A stretch of 64,000 bases of DNA, from assembly GCA_009363875.1 (NCBI GenBank), contig CM018693.1, positions 73,764,986-73,828,985 of the forward strand. The letters are read 5' to 3'. A program made the position numbers and the translations under genes. Of the stretch, positions 33,901 through 46,387 are shown in pieces; position 1 is the first letter of the stretch; each line of letters starts with the position of its first letter. The DNA is from Mikania micrantha. Lineage: Eukaryota > Streptophyta > Magnoliopsida > Asterales > Asteraceae. Under the pieces are notes generated by a model. The model did not search any database. It worked only from the letters and a program-made list of their open reading frames with translations, and was not told the origin of the DNA.

Positions 33901-36900
33901 ATGCCGCTTAGAAGACAACCGACTCCTTTACCTATTACACACACTTCTGCACCACACTCTTCTACACCATCACCACCAGATTCACCACCGCCACCACCTC
34001 CTCCTCCGCTAAACCCTCCTCTGAACCCGAATGTGGGTCCAGTTATTGATCTTGCCACTATAGCTTTGGCGACACTTCTGAGCACCCAACTGACGAGTCA
34101 ACTGAAAGATGTCATTCCAGAGATGATAAACCGGATTCAAGGCCATGGCAACAACTCTGGTCATACCACCAGAGAGGCTAGTGGAAACACTAGTCATACT
34201 TCAGATTACTCCTACAAATCCTTTGTAGGATGCAAGCCACCAAGCTTCACTGGCGTTGAAGGAGCCGTTGGACTGATCCAATGGCTGGAAAAGATGGAGA
34301 ACACTTTGGACATAAGCAGTTGTCCAGAACACCACAAAGTTCGCTACGCAGCCAGGTCATTCAGCAAGCGAGCTTTGACATGGTGGAACGCTCAGATCAG
34401 AGCCCGAGGAAGAGATGAAATGATGGCAATGCCTTGGGCGGAATTCAAACTTCTTCTGAGGAACGAATTCTGTCCGAAACATGAACTGCAGTAGCTAGAG
34501 GTTGAGCTCTCGAACCATGTGATGAAGGGAGCCGATCATATGACTTTTACCACTCGCTATCATGAACTGGTAGCCCTGGTGCCAGAAATGGTGCCAACAT
34601 TGGAAAAGCTGATTGATCGATATGTAGCAGGATTACCTCTTGTATTCAAAGCATCGTGCTGGCTGCATATCCTGCTACTCTGGAGTCAGTCATCTCCCTT
34701 TCAGCCAAACTTACCAAGGTGATGGTAAAGTCAGGAGTTTTAAAAGACGATGTGGGAAAGGCCAAGGAAACAACAACAAAGAAACCAGAGTACCACCAAA
34801 AGAAGAAGCAAAAAGTCGTTAAGAATTATGCGACCGTCACTCCTTTGAGACAGACTCCTGCAGCACCTGCCAACACTACACTCAAGAACTATGTGGGAGT
34901 GTATCCTCAGTGCACTCATTGCAAGTATCATCATCCACCTGCTGCACCGTGTAGGAAGTGCACTAACTGTGGTCGATTTGGCCACTGGGTTGCAAATTGC
35001 CGCTCTCCTGCGATGCAAGCTACCAACACTGCTGCTAGAGCACTACCTCCACCACCACCAGCGGGCAGCAACAACAATAACAACAGGGGATGCTACAATT
35101 GCGGGGAAATGGGTCATTTCTCCCGCGACTGTCCAAAGAGAGTGCAATCAGGAGCACAAGCACCTCGTGGACGAGCTTTTGTTATCGGAGCCAATGCTGC
35201 ACGCCAAGACCCTAATGTGGTCACTGGTACATTTCTCTTACATGACTCTTATGCATCTATACTATTTGATACTGGTGCAGACTAGAGTTTTATTTCATCT
35301 GATTTTGCTCGACAACTTAAACTTACTGAGGAAACTCTAGACTCCCTTTACATTATCGAAGTAGCGAACGGAAAGCAAGTTACAGTTAGCACTATACTTA
35401 GGAACTACCCACTTACACTCACAGATCACACATTTACCATCGACTTGTTGCCGATGGAGTTGGGCAGTTTCGACATCATTGTGGGGATGGACTGGCTATC
35501 ACTCAATAGAGTTGAAGTCATCTGTTCTGAAAAGCTACATCGGATTCCAGTGACGAATGATCGTGTATTGGAAGTTGGTGGGTATCAAGCAAAGAGAAAC
35601 GTAAAGATCATATCATGCATAAAAGCGCGTAAGTGTCTACAAAAGGAATGTATAGCTTTCTTGGCTCACGTGGTGGAGAAAGAGAAAGACAAGAAAACGA
35701 TACAAGACGTGCCGATAGTGAAAGAATACCCTGAAGTGTTTCCTGAAGATCTACCTGGTTTGCCACCGGTGTGACCGGTAGAGTTTCGTATTGATCTGAT
35801 TCCAGGAGCAACACTTGTTGCTAAATCTCCTTACATGTTAGCACCTTCTGAGATGCAGGAATTATCTAACCAACTACAGGAACTACTTGATAAAGGCTTC
35901 ATCCGACCGAGCTACTCACCTTGGGGAGCTCCGGTTTTGTTCGTGAAAAAGAAGGATGGATCCTTTCGTATGTGCATAGACTACAGAGAGTTAAACAAAC
36001 TAACCATCAAGAATCGGTATCCACTACCGAGGATTGATGATTTGTTTGATCAATTGCAAGGAGCTCAATACTTTTCAAAAATCGATCTGCGTTCCGGATA
36101 CCACCAACTCAGAGTACAAGACGAAGACATACCTAAGACGACGTTTCGTACCAGATACGGGCATTATGAGTTTATGGTGATGCCTTTTGGGTTGACGAAT
36201 GCACCCGCGGTTTTCATGGATCTCATGAACCGAGTGTGTAAGCCGTTTTTAGATTAATTTGTTATTGTTTTCATTGATGACATATTGATCTACTCCAAAA
36301 GCAAATCAGAACATGAGCAACATCTTAGAACGATCTTGGAGCTGTTAAAGGAAGAGAAACTCTATGCCAAATTCTCTAAATGTGAATTTGGTTGAAAGAG
36401 GTTCAATTTCTAGGTCATGTAGTTAACAGTGAGGGAATACATGTTGATCCTGCCAAGATCGAAGCAATAAAGGATTGGGACACTCCGAAGACACCGACGG
36501 AGATACGTTCTTTATAGGCTTAGCAGGATATTATAGGAGGTTTATCTCAAACTTTTCTAAGATAGCCCTGCCACTTACAAAGCTAACAAAGAAAAGCGAG
36601 CCGTTTGTTTGGGAACAGAAGCAAGAAGAAGCCTTTCAGACCCTAAAGCAAAAGCTATGTGATGCTCCGATTTTATCTCTCCCAGATGGTTGTGATGACT
36701 TTGTAGTGTATTGTGATGCATCCCATCAGGGACTTGGCTGTGTGCTAATGCAGCGAGACATAGTTATTGCGTATGCCTCAAGACAACTGAAGATTCATGA
36801 GAAGAACTACACTACTTATGATCTGGAACTGGGAGCAGTGATATTTGCTTTGAAGATTTGGAGACACTACCTTTATGGCACCAAGTGTACCATATTTACC

Positions 36901-38556
36901 GATCACAAGAGTCTGCAACACATATTTGATCAGAAGGAACTCAATATGCGACAGCGATGTTGGGTTGAGCTTCTGAATGATTACGACTGTGTAATCAAAT
37001 ACCATCCGGGCAAGGCAAACGTTGTAGCTGATGCCTTGAGCCGGAAGGAAAGAGTCAAACCCTTGTGCGTCAGAGCAATGGGAGTGACTGTGCAGACAAG
37101 CTTACACGACAACATTATGCAAGCACAACAAGAGGTTATTGAACGTGAAAACTTGAAGAAAGAACTTGATTGCGGTGTGTAAAAACAATTGGAAAGAAAA
37201 CCTGATGTACTCGTTTACTACAAGGATTGTGTGTGGATTCCTAAAGTGGATGAATTGAGGAAACTTATATTTGATGAAGCACACAAGACCAAGTACTCAG
37301 TGCATCCCGGTACTGATAAAATGTACCAAGACTTACGTGCGTATTATTGGTGGCCGGGCATGAAGAAGGACATAGCCGAGTATGTTGGTCGATGTCTCAC
37401 GTGTGCTAAAGTGAAGGCGGAACACCATAAACCGTCTGGTTTACTGGAACAGCCTGAAATTCCACTTTGGAAGTGGGAACAGATAGCTATGGACTTTGTT
37501 ACTAAGCTACCCCGCACTTCCAGTGGACATGACACTATTTGGGTTATCATTGATCGATTAACCAAATCTGCTCATTTCTTGCCGATGCGAGAAACGTACA
37601 CGATGGATAAACTAGCGAGGCTTTACATCAACGAGATAGTGGTACGCTATGGTGTGCCATTGTCTATCATTTCAGATCGTGATAGCAGATTCACATCAAG
37701 GTTCTGGCAATCATCGCAGAAATCTCTGGGGACGCAATTAAACCTGAGTACAACTTATCATCCACAAATGGATGGTAAAAGGGAACGTACTATTCAGACC
37801 CTGGAGGACATGTTAAGGACTTGTGTTCTAGACTTCGGCGGTAATTGGGATTCTCATTTGCCACTAATCGAGTTCTCCTACAACAATAGTTATCACAGAA
37901 GCATCGGTTGTGCCCCATTCGAGGCTCTTTATGGCCGGAAATGTCGGTCACCGATCTGTTGGTCGGAAGTGGGAGATAATCAAATAACAGGGCCATAACT
38001 CATTCAAGAAACTACAGACAAAATAGCTCAGATAAAACAACGGTTACAAGCAACACGAAGCAGACAAAAGAGCTATGCCGATAAACGGCGCAAGCCGTTG
38101 GAGTTCCAAGTGGGAGACTGTGTTATGCTAAAGGTTTCCCCATGGAAAGGCGTAGTCCGTTTTGCAAAGAAAGGCAAACTAACACCACGGTACGTGGGAC
38201 CGTTCGAAATCATTGAACGTATTGGTCCTGTGGCGTACAGATTAAGATTACCAGATGAACTTAGTGGTGTACACGACGTGTTTCACGTCTCAAACTTGAA
38301 GAAATGTCTTGCTGATGAGACTCTTATCATACCGGTTGAAGGAATTCAATTGGATGAACACTTACACTTCGTTGAGGAACCTTTGGAGATTATGGATCAC
38401 AAAGTTAAGAAACTGAGGCGAAGCCGTATTCCAATCGTAAAGGTTCGATGGAACTCAAGGCGCGGATCCGAGTTTACTTGGGAACGTGAAGATCACATGA
38501 AGAACAAGCATCCCCAACTTTTTACAGAGGAAGCCGTACCGAATAACGAGTCTTAA
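33901..38556 (+). pseudogene. decayed Gag-Pol of chromovirus B
   Basis: Start taken at MPLRRQPTP (33901). A proline-rich gag N-terminus is followed by the gag core (CKPPSFTG at about 34230), two CCHC knuckles (about 34960 and 35090), protease DTG (35270), reverse transcriptase (35835-36400; FIDD about 36275), RNase H (YCDAS about 36713), integrase HHCC and DD35E-type core (37270-37990), GPF, and a chromodomain to 38556. In-frame stops are at 34492, 35283, 35772, 36255, 37180 and 37996, with frameshifts near 34680 and 36390. The protein is related to family A but clearly a separate family. It cannot be translated intact. Confidence 0.92.
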
Positions 38557-38590
38557 ATTTCGGGACGAAATTTCTCTAACAAGGGGAGAG
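38555..38590 (+). promoter_or_regulatory. stop-codon hairpin and polypurine tract of element B
   Basis: The TAA stop (38554-38556) runs into AAATTTCG-GGA-CGAAATTT (38555-38573), then TCTCTAACAAGGGGAGAG up to the 3' LTR at 38591. Only one copy of the module is present, unlike in A and E. Confidence 0.85.
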
Positions 38591-41500
38591 TGTAACATCA
38601 GTGCCGGACGCGTGCCGGAACAGTGATCGCAACAGTAATTCGTACAGTAACTCAGGTACACATTACGTGAAACTATGCTTATGCTATTGATACATTATGC
38701 TTAACATGAAACTATTATGCGATTGTCTGAAATCTGATTAAAACCTTAGAGTTTAACAGTCAGAAACATATCAGACAACACAGTGTTGAAACACAGATAC
38801 TTGATTTGATGCTATTGTGTATAAACGTATGTGAGGTTAAACAAAACAAAACCATAACGGTTGTTGTTACGGAATGCTAAACGGACGAATTATTCGTATA
38901 GGTGACGATCTGTACGAATGATTCTGAGAGTTTAACGTTCTGAAATAATGACTGAATAGTAGAGAACTAGAATCAGAAAGCCAAACCATCGTCGTGTTCG
39001 TTTGAATGACGATTCGAAAGAATAGGCACGATGGTGACGCGATCTGACGAAAACAAAAACGAAGAACGATACGAACGATAATAAATTTATGGAAATATAA
39101 TATTTCCTGTTTTACAATTTTGAAACTCATCATAAATAAAATTAAACGAAACTATTTTATTAATTCGCGAACAAATTATCTAAATGCGTAAAAATGATAT
39201 AATTTGATAAATAAATTAATACAACGATATTTAAAATAATTTCTAATAATAATCATATTCTAAACATCCTAAAATGATCTTTTTTATTTAAACTACGAAA
39301 AATGCGCGTAACGATCCGGAAGCCCCGACGAAAACGCGAACCGAGCAACCGAAACGAACCCGAATATCCTCGGGGTATTTAAACATCAAATGGTAGCATT
39401 TATTTCATTTTCAACAAACTCTGTCTCTCTAACCCTTGAACCCGTCACCCCCTCTTTCTAGATTCAACCTTTGAATCACCATAACTTCTTCATTTGTGGA
39501 TGAAATCAAGCCATCTCGGTGTCTAAACGAAACTCTCATTGTCCTCTATCAAGAAGTACAACGAATCTGGAAGATTACCCAGCCATTTTCGAGGTAATGA
39601 TGCAAGAAAGCTACAAAGATTAGGGTTTTTAACCCATTTTTCCGCTCACACACACATAATCGGTTAGAAGTCCTCATCCACGCACACTATACACCTTTGT
39701 GGGTCGACCTTCACGCCTCAACACCCTTTGAAATAAGCTGAGATCGCCTAGTTCGAAGATGATGATGATGGTGAGCTGTGGGGTACAACAATGTGTTGGC
39801 TGAACCCTGCAAGGGTGGCCGAACCTTTTAATTAGGCCGAACCCTGGCTGTTCCCTGACAAGCGAACCTGTTACACCTGCACAACCCACCAACCACCGAA
39901 CCTTGGACTAGGAACGAACCCTAGTGATGAGACAGCCACGAACCTGCTGGCACGCCGGTCACCGAACCTTTCATGCTGTGATGACCGACGAACCCTTCTA
40001 CTCGCATGCTGGAACCGAACCTTCATCATGTAGCGAACCCTACAAGCTCGGCTAGGTCGAACGAACCTTCGATCACCAAACCTTTGTATGGGAACGAACC
40101 AGTGGGTCATGGCCGAACCCTCATCAACCCTACGAACCTACTACCACGGACGAACCCTAGCTGGTTAGCCGAACCTCTCCCCAAAGTAACGAACCTTTTG
40201 GTGCATGAAACTCACGAACCTAATGTGTTGGAGCCGGGACCTGATCACCGAAACCACAACATTGCTGTGCCTAACCGTCGAACCTTATGCAAAGCCGAAC
40301 CCCAACTCTTTAGCCGAACCTTTGAGTCACTAACGAACCTGCTGATTAATCTTGCCAATTGCAAACTCTTTGTTGCCGAACCCTTGTACACACTTGCCTT
40401 GGCCAAACTTTTAACCGAAGGTTCGCTGGAAACAGCCTCGGCCCACCTGAATAAAATGATTAGCCAATTAACTTAGCAGGCCCAGTTCACTACTTTGGCC
40501 CATTTTGAATTTATAAGGCCCAGGAAATTTTGGATTCGGCCCACACTTTCTATTCATGAATATGGCCGAGGCCCACAAAAGTGGTCTAAGCGGTCTAACT
40601 TGGCCAAATTCTTTCGGCCCAATACACCTAGCCGGCCCACACACATAATTCTTAGGCCCAATTTTACAATAAATGGCCCAATAGGTTATCCGGCCCAATG
40701 GATTTTAAATAAACGACAATCGCATGAATGAACGTTGGAAACAATAAAAAAAACAAAGGACATACACATTTATGGAATATCATTTGGTTTGTTATAAGGT
40801 AATGACAAGTTTTAAGCAAACTACATAAAGGCTTAAAAGCCTTATATACAAATGATAACTTGTAATTAACAGGTAAGTATGAAATCTTGAACAATGACGA
40901 AGAACCAACACTTCATTACACAAAGTAGTGAATTTGGGCCGGATAATGAAGAAGACTCGCGAGTGTTAGTCAATTTTAGGACTAACACTTACACGCACAT
41001 GAATCGTTATAACACATACTTATGAGCTACAAATACTATGAAATCAATACAGGATCGGGAACACAACATGGAACATAACAAAGAGAGCGTGTATTCTTGT
41101 TTTGTTTAGTCAACTACTACGGACACAAGGTGAGTTCATTGTCCCTTTTCAAACTTATTTGTTTTTACTTCGGGACTGAGAAGCATGTTAAACATTTTAT
41201 TAAATTATTAAAATGTTATTTAATGCTTTTAAACATAACTATGATGCTTTCAACAAGGCTTATGCTTGGAAACTAGAATACTTGAGAAACTATGTGCTTG
41301 ATGCTTATTCTACAAACTAGATGCTTAAACTTGATGCTTAATGCTTATGCTTGAAACGAGATGCTTGAATTTGATGCTTGAGGCTTATACTATGAACTAA
41401 ATGCTTAAACTTGAGGCTTGATGCTTATGCTACAAACTAGAGGCTTAAACTACATACTTGGTGCTTATACTATGAATTTCGTGGTTGAACTATATGCTAA

Positions 41501-42680
41501 TGCTTGAAACTATATGCTTGGAAACTATGATTGCGTGCGAAATGCTAAGCTTGTATCTAATCATGGGCTACGTAATTGCTAAACTTCTGCTATAGCAGGG
41601 CTTGTACCCATGTATTGAGATGCGTCAAAGCTAAACTATGACGAGGCTAAGCTATTATCTATATAAGAGACATGTAATTGCTAAACTTCTGCTATAGTAG
41701 GGCTTTTGTCTGCTTATATGAGATATGTAAATGCTGGATTGTTTGTGTATGCATGGCTTGTGTCTATGTATGAGATACGTAATTGCTAAACTTCTGCTAT
41801 AGCAGGGCTTGTATCTTGTATAGGAGACACATAATTGCTAGACTAGGCTTAACTAATTCATGAGATGCGTAATGGCTAAACTTCTGCTAGAGCAGGGCTT
41901 GTATCTAGCTATGAGCTACGTAATTGCTAAACTTCTGCTATAGCAGGGCTTGTACTCAAACTTGAGATTAGTGAAAGTGAAATTATGGTGCGTCTGAAAC
42001 TATGATGCTTGTTAAACTTACTTTGAAGCTAATACTTACGAATGCTATAGACTTGTAAACTTTGAAACAGTAAACTAAAGCTATGACGAGGAATGGTTTG
42101 AATGGTAGGTAAAATGCTTAATTATTATTAACAACAGTGTCATATGCGGATTAGTATGTGGTGGGACGGCGTCTGGGCGGGTTGTAGGCTCGACTCAGGG
42201 GTATGCCCTATATATAAGCATACCGAAAGAGGTTTGCTAAAGCTATTTTTAAACTTATAAACTTTATGAACTCACCAACCATTGTGTTGACTTTGTTTTC
42301 TTACATGCTTTTTCAGGTGATGAACAGGTTTAAGCTAAGGCTTTTGGATTGCATTGCTAGGCTGCCCAGATAGAGGACCTAGTAGATTTTGGAAGCACAT
42401 ATTTTGTTATTCAAACGAATCACTTTTGGATGTCTTGTACAGTTACAAGATAGAAAACATTTGATTCTTTTGTTAGGTTTACTGAGTTAAATTACTAAAC
42501 ATTGGTATTGTAATTTAACTTTGTAATCCTAGTTTAATGTTTGATTGTGCTTTAGTTATTCTTAACATTGATGCTATGTAAACAATCTGATCATTACGAT
42601 TATCACTCACGATATCGCGCCCCGAGAACCTTCCGCCCGATGGGGACTTCGATCCAACCCCGCCGGCTCGGGGTGTGACA
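38591..42680 (+). repeat. 3' LTR of element B
   Basis: This 4090-bp LTR is nearly the same as the 5' LTR. It lacks about 45 bp after GCATACCGA (near 42224) that are present at 33230-33280 and 85-130. The deletion falls between two TACCG words, which suggests a microhomology deletion. Confidence 0.95.
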
Positions 42681-42685
42681 TTCAG

Positions 42686-44100
42686 GCTTAGTGGGTCCTG
42701 CACTCTCAGAGGTAGTATGGAAATGCTCAAAAGTTGAATCATATTGGAATAGCAAGTTTGGACCTGAACCGGCATTAGTGTGATTCAACTCTTACTAGTC
42801 GATGTAGTATGACTCCACAATCTGCCTTGTCTTCTTGTTGTAGACCCGATAGTCAGCTTTCTTAGAAGAATAGCCAACGAAGTAACACTCATAGGCTTTG
42901 TCATCGAACTTGTGATGTGGCTCAGTGTGGAGGAGAGTCCGAGGACATCCAAATGATTTGAAATGACCGACCTTCGGCTTCTGGTTGATGAAAATCTCAT
43001 ATGGTGTCTTCTAGTGGCGCTTGTTCAGTAGTGCGCAGTTTTGAACATTGCAAACTGTATTGATAGCTTCAGCCCAAAAGAAGATTGGTAGTTTTGACTC
43101 AGACAGCATGGTCCGTGCAGCCTGGATAAGCGTTCTGTTCCTTCTCTCAGCTACTCCGTTCTACTGAGGTGTACGAGCTGCACTGTACTATCGAGCAATC
43201 TCCTTCTCATCGCATAAATCAATAAGAGTCTGATTCCTAAATTCTGTGCCATTGTCAGTTCTGATCACCTTAACCTTCAAATTCTTCTGATTCTCTATCA
43301 AGGTGACGAACTTCTTCAGGATCTATGCGGTCTCATCCATCTTAGCAAGAAAGAAAACCCAAGTAAATCTGGAATAATCATTTGTAATCACAATACAGTA
43401 TGACTTCTTCCCGATGCTCATAATGTTGACTGGTTCAAATAAATCCATGTGAAGAAGTTACAGAACTGATGAGATTGAATTGAACAGCTTTGGTTTGTAC
43501 GGTCTCTTGTTTTGCTTGCCATTGTCACATGCGATGCACTTCTCAATTGAGGAAAAGTCCTTTGAAAGGAGTCCAATGACGTGATCTCCCTTTTCCAATC
43601 TATTGAGATTCTTTAGGTTGACGTGACCCAATCTGCGATGCCACAACAAACAATCAGTCTCCGATGCCTTAGAGAACAAACATGTGTTCTATAGTAAATG
43701 AATCTAAATTCATGTTGATGATGTAGGCAATGTTAATTCTTGGAGTTCTCATCAGAATCCACTTCTCAAGAATGACAAAACCAGGCTTCAAGATCAAACA
43801 CTCCTTATTAGTGAAGTGAATTGAGAAGCTTTTGTCACAGATCTGGGAAACACTCATCACGTTGTGATTGAGTTTCCCACATAGTAGAGCTTCTCAAAGC
43901 TTAAATTATCATTGGTGATGGTTCCCATCATGCTAATCTTCCCACCCTTATCTCCGGCAAAATAAACATATCCTCCGTTAAATGGTGTGACCTCGTGCAA
44001 CTGGGAGAAATCCCCAGTCATGTGACGGGAGCAACAGCTGTCAACATACCATACATTTTTCAGCTTGTTTGGTTGTCCCTACACAACAAACACACATTTA
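42686..44100 (-). pseudogene. Ty1/copia G protease and integrase
   Basis: In minus-strand order: a protease with DSCCSRHMTGD near 44040 (the usual DSGCS is altered to DSCCS); the GAG-pre-integrase domain (LLWHRRLGHVNL near 43640 and CIACDNGKQNK near 43530, giving HHCC); and the integrase core (ITNDYSRFTWVFF near 43390, TDNGTEF near 43260, GVAERRNRT near 43160). The C-terminal part (FGCP near 42950, VGYSSKKADYR near 42865) ends at the B insertion. Several stops interrupt it, for example near 43330, 43190 and 43010. This is the upstream half of the pol continued at 29570. Confidence 0.85.
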
Positions 44101-44499
44101 ATGAGAAAACAGGTAACCCAAATCTTTACATATTTAGGCACTTTAGGCAAATTGGTGTTTCCTTTGCCTTTGTCTTTAAGCTTGACAACATTGGTTGGCT
44201 TTTTTGCTTTGATCTGTTTGTTCACACTGCTAGGGTCATTAGGTTTTACTTGTGGTTTTCTTTGAGGTTTACTCTTCCATTGAGTTTTAGTTTCAGATTG
44301 GAAAACCTTTGTTTTCTTTTGTTTTTAAAAACCATTTTGATGTGGTTTGGATCCTTTTCTGCTTTTGGCAGCGTGATGATTCTGAGGTCTATTCTAAGGT
44401 TTCACCTTAGGCATGGAGGATTGATCAGTCCTCACAGGTTTTCTGACTGGTTTTGCCTTAGGTGTGACTTTTTGATTCTTCCCATAAAAGAATTCAGTG

Positions 44500-44590
44500 G
44501 GTCAGTGCAGAAAGTGTCTTGCTATGTGGCCTGGTCTCCCACATGCATAGCAGCATACCTTTTGGTAAAATCCTTGTGGGTCAAATGGCT
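44500..44590 (-). pseudogene. copia G gag remnant with zinc knuckle
   Basis: The minus strand reads CYACGRPGHIARHF near 44570-44520, a CX2CX4HX4C knuckle whose last cysteine is replaced by histidine. Only about 100 bp separate it from the primer-site region, so the main gag domain is deleted. Confidence 0.65.
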
Positions 44591-44660
44591 TTACATCAAA
44601 AGAGAAGAGTTTGATTCTAAGACTGTAGGTCCATGTGTAAGATCTAAATGATCTCGTTTA

Positions 44661-44673
44661 GCATGATATCAAG
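44661..44673 (-). promoter_or_regulatory. degenerate primer-binding site of copia G
   Basis: The element strand reads TTGATATCATGC directly after the LTR end TTCCGCA, matching TGGTATCAGAGC at about 8 of 12 positions. The position fits, but the match is weak. Confidence 0.45.
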
Positions 44674-44933
44674 TGCGGAATCCATAACATCATGTTTGAA
44701 CAAAAGTAAAATAGATCAAGATGAATATAATTGAACAAAATAAATGTAAACACAATCCACTCTTCTTGTATTAATCAATAACATTCAGTAAGTACAATTA
44801 GAGAGAAATTACAATCTTCAGAAATCTGAATTATGTTCAAGTTCGATACTAAGTTCAACTAAACTTAGCTATTTATAGACTGTTTTGTTGATACTAGTAA
44901 TATCGACAATACTAATGTCGATACTACTAATAT

Positions 44934-45310
44934 TGTAGAGCCCAAATTGAAGATAAAGACTCACAAAGCCAACCGGAGAAGATTTTGTTCTGATATCCGT
45001 GTACTTAGTTTTTCATTTACACTTGTATTTCGTGTACTCGAACATTTTCATGTATAGTTGGTTCGAGTACACCTAGAAGTAGTATAAATAGACATATTTT
45101 GTACTATTCTAGGGTTGGATTCCCGAGGAATGCTCTCTAGACATATTGAGGCATTACTTCGTGTACTTCACTGAAATATATCAAATTTTGAACTTTCTTC
45201 CTGTTCTTGTGTTTCTATTTCTGATTCCGCACGTTGTAGATACATTTGATGTAGATTTGAGGCTTAAAGCTCAGTTCTTGATCTGTTTTGCATAATAATC
45301 TGGTTCTACA
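44934..45310 (+). repeat. 5' LTR of element F
   Basis: 377 bp with TATAAATA at 45083-45090 and repeated TCGTGTAC/GAGTACAC words. It differs from the 3' LTR mainly in its last 25 bp, where CATAATAATCTGGTT precedes CTACA. Confidence 0.9.
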
Positions 45311-45654
45311 GTCTGACTGTTCATAAACTTCCCAAAAGTAATTTCAGAAAAACCGTTAGAAAACCTTTTGATCATAAATCTTATCTTTGAATTACGGATT
45401 AACAAGTGGAAATTATTGGTGGGGTATAATTATTTTAAGGTTGGGTTTCATAAGAAATTATTTTAAGGTGGTCAAATTTTTGATACATATTTGATCCCGT
45501 GAAATCGACCCAACTTAACTTTGAACTAATCCAAAGTTTCTTATTTTATTTTACTTTATTTTATTTTATTTTATTTTTTTATTTTAAAAAGTTAGAAAAT
45601 TTTGAAATAATAATAGTAATAATACTCGAAATCATACTCGAATTCGAGTACACG

Positions 45655-45703
45655 AAAATTCGTGTACACGAAAATTCGTGTACACGAACCTAGCCTATAA
45701 ATA
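45655..45703 (+). promoter_or_regulatory. palindrome pair and second TATA in the F leader
   Basis: TTCGTGTACACGAA occurs twice in a row, each a perfect palindrome, and is followed by TATAAATA at 45696-45703. This could be an internal promoter or the remnant of another LTR. Confidence 0.4.
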
Positions 45704-46059
45704 GGTCGAGTATGTTACATTTCGAGTACCATTCTCTTTCGTATATGTTTTTGCTTTTGCCTAGGCGATCTCGTTTTCTATGCTCTGTTTTCGAAATCCA
45801 CTCTGGCTATATTGTAGATCACCCTTAGGCGTATATAGGTGTAGATTTTCATCAAGTTTCATCTGTAGAATCAAAAGTTATGGACCAAAAACGATTTTCG
45901 AATACTCTGTTCCGTTAACAGAGAGAATTTTGCAAAATTAACCTCGAAAAACTCAAAATTAAAAGGGGATCTTCTAGTATGTTGGTCGCCTCTTAATTCC
46001 GAGCATTTCAAGTATAATTGGGTGTTCTAAGGAGCAAAATTGAAGAAGTTAAGAAGCTT

Positions 46060-46290
46060 TTGAGGTTTTCGAAATTTTGAATTTCGAATACCACAAAATT
46101 TCGAATACAATTCAAACTTCGAATAGACCCTGATTTCGAATGCACTTAAAAATTTCGAGTAGAATCCATTTTCGAATACATTTCAGATATCGAATAAGAT
46201 CCTGTTTTCGAATACATGTATTTTTCGAATATATTTTAAACTTCGAGAACATCAAAAGCTTCGCGAACCTTCAAACTGATTTCGACTTCG
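46060..46290 (+). repeat. short-period TTTCGAATAC array in the F leader
   Basis: About thirteen TTTCGAATAC-like words are spaced around 15-22 bp. The homologous position in F' carries TTTCGTGAA words instead. Confidence 0.8.
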
Positions 46291-46387
46291 AAAATTTTCT
46301 AACTCCTAGAACTCGAACTGGAACAGGTACTTGTTATGCTTTGACTTTCACTTTGATTTTGACTAACTTGACTTGGTTTATTTTCAG

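Larger units (their letters stand above)
29576..42680 (+). mobile_element. Ty3/gypsy chromovirus element B with 4.1-kb LTRs, nested in copia G
   Basis: Complete in outline: 5' LTR 29576-33731, primer site, gag-pol 33901-38556, polypurine tract, 3' LTR 38591-42680. Flanking pentamers TTCTG (29571-29575) and TTCAG (42681-42685) differ at one base, consistent with an aged duplication. The copia G reading resumes across the insertion: TKPE ends at 42681 and the next G residues start at 29570. The gag-pol is broken in many places, so the element is old and non-functional. Confidence 0.93.

Noticed and set aside
43995..44651. 218-residue plus-strand ORF
   Set aside because: It is antisense to the copia G protease and gag. 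The minus strand carries DSCCSRHMTGD and the zinc knuckle.
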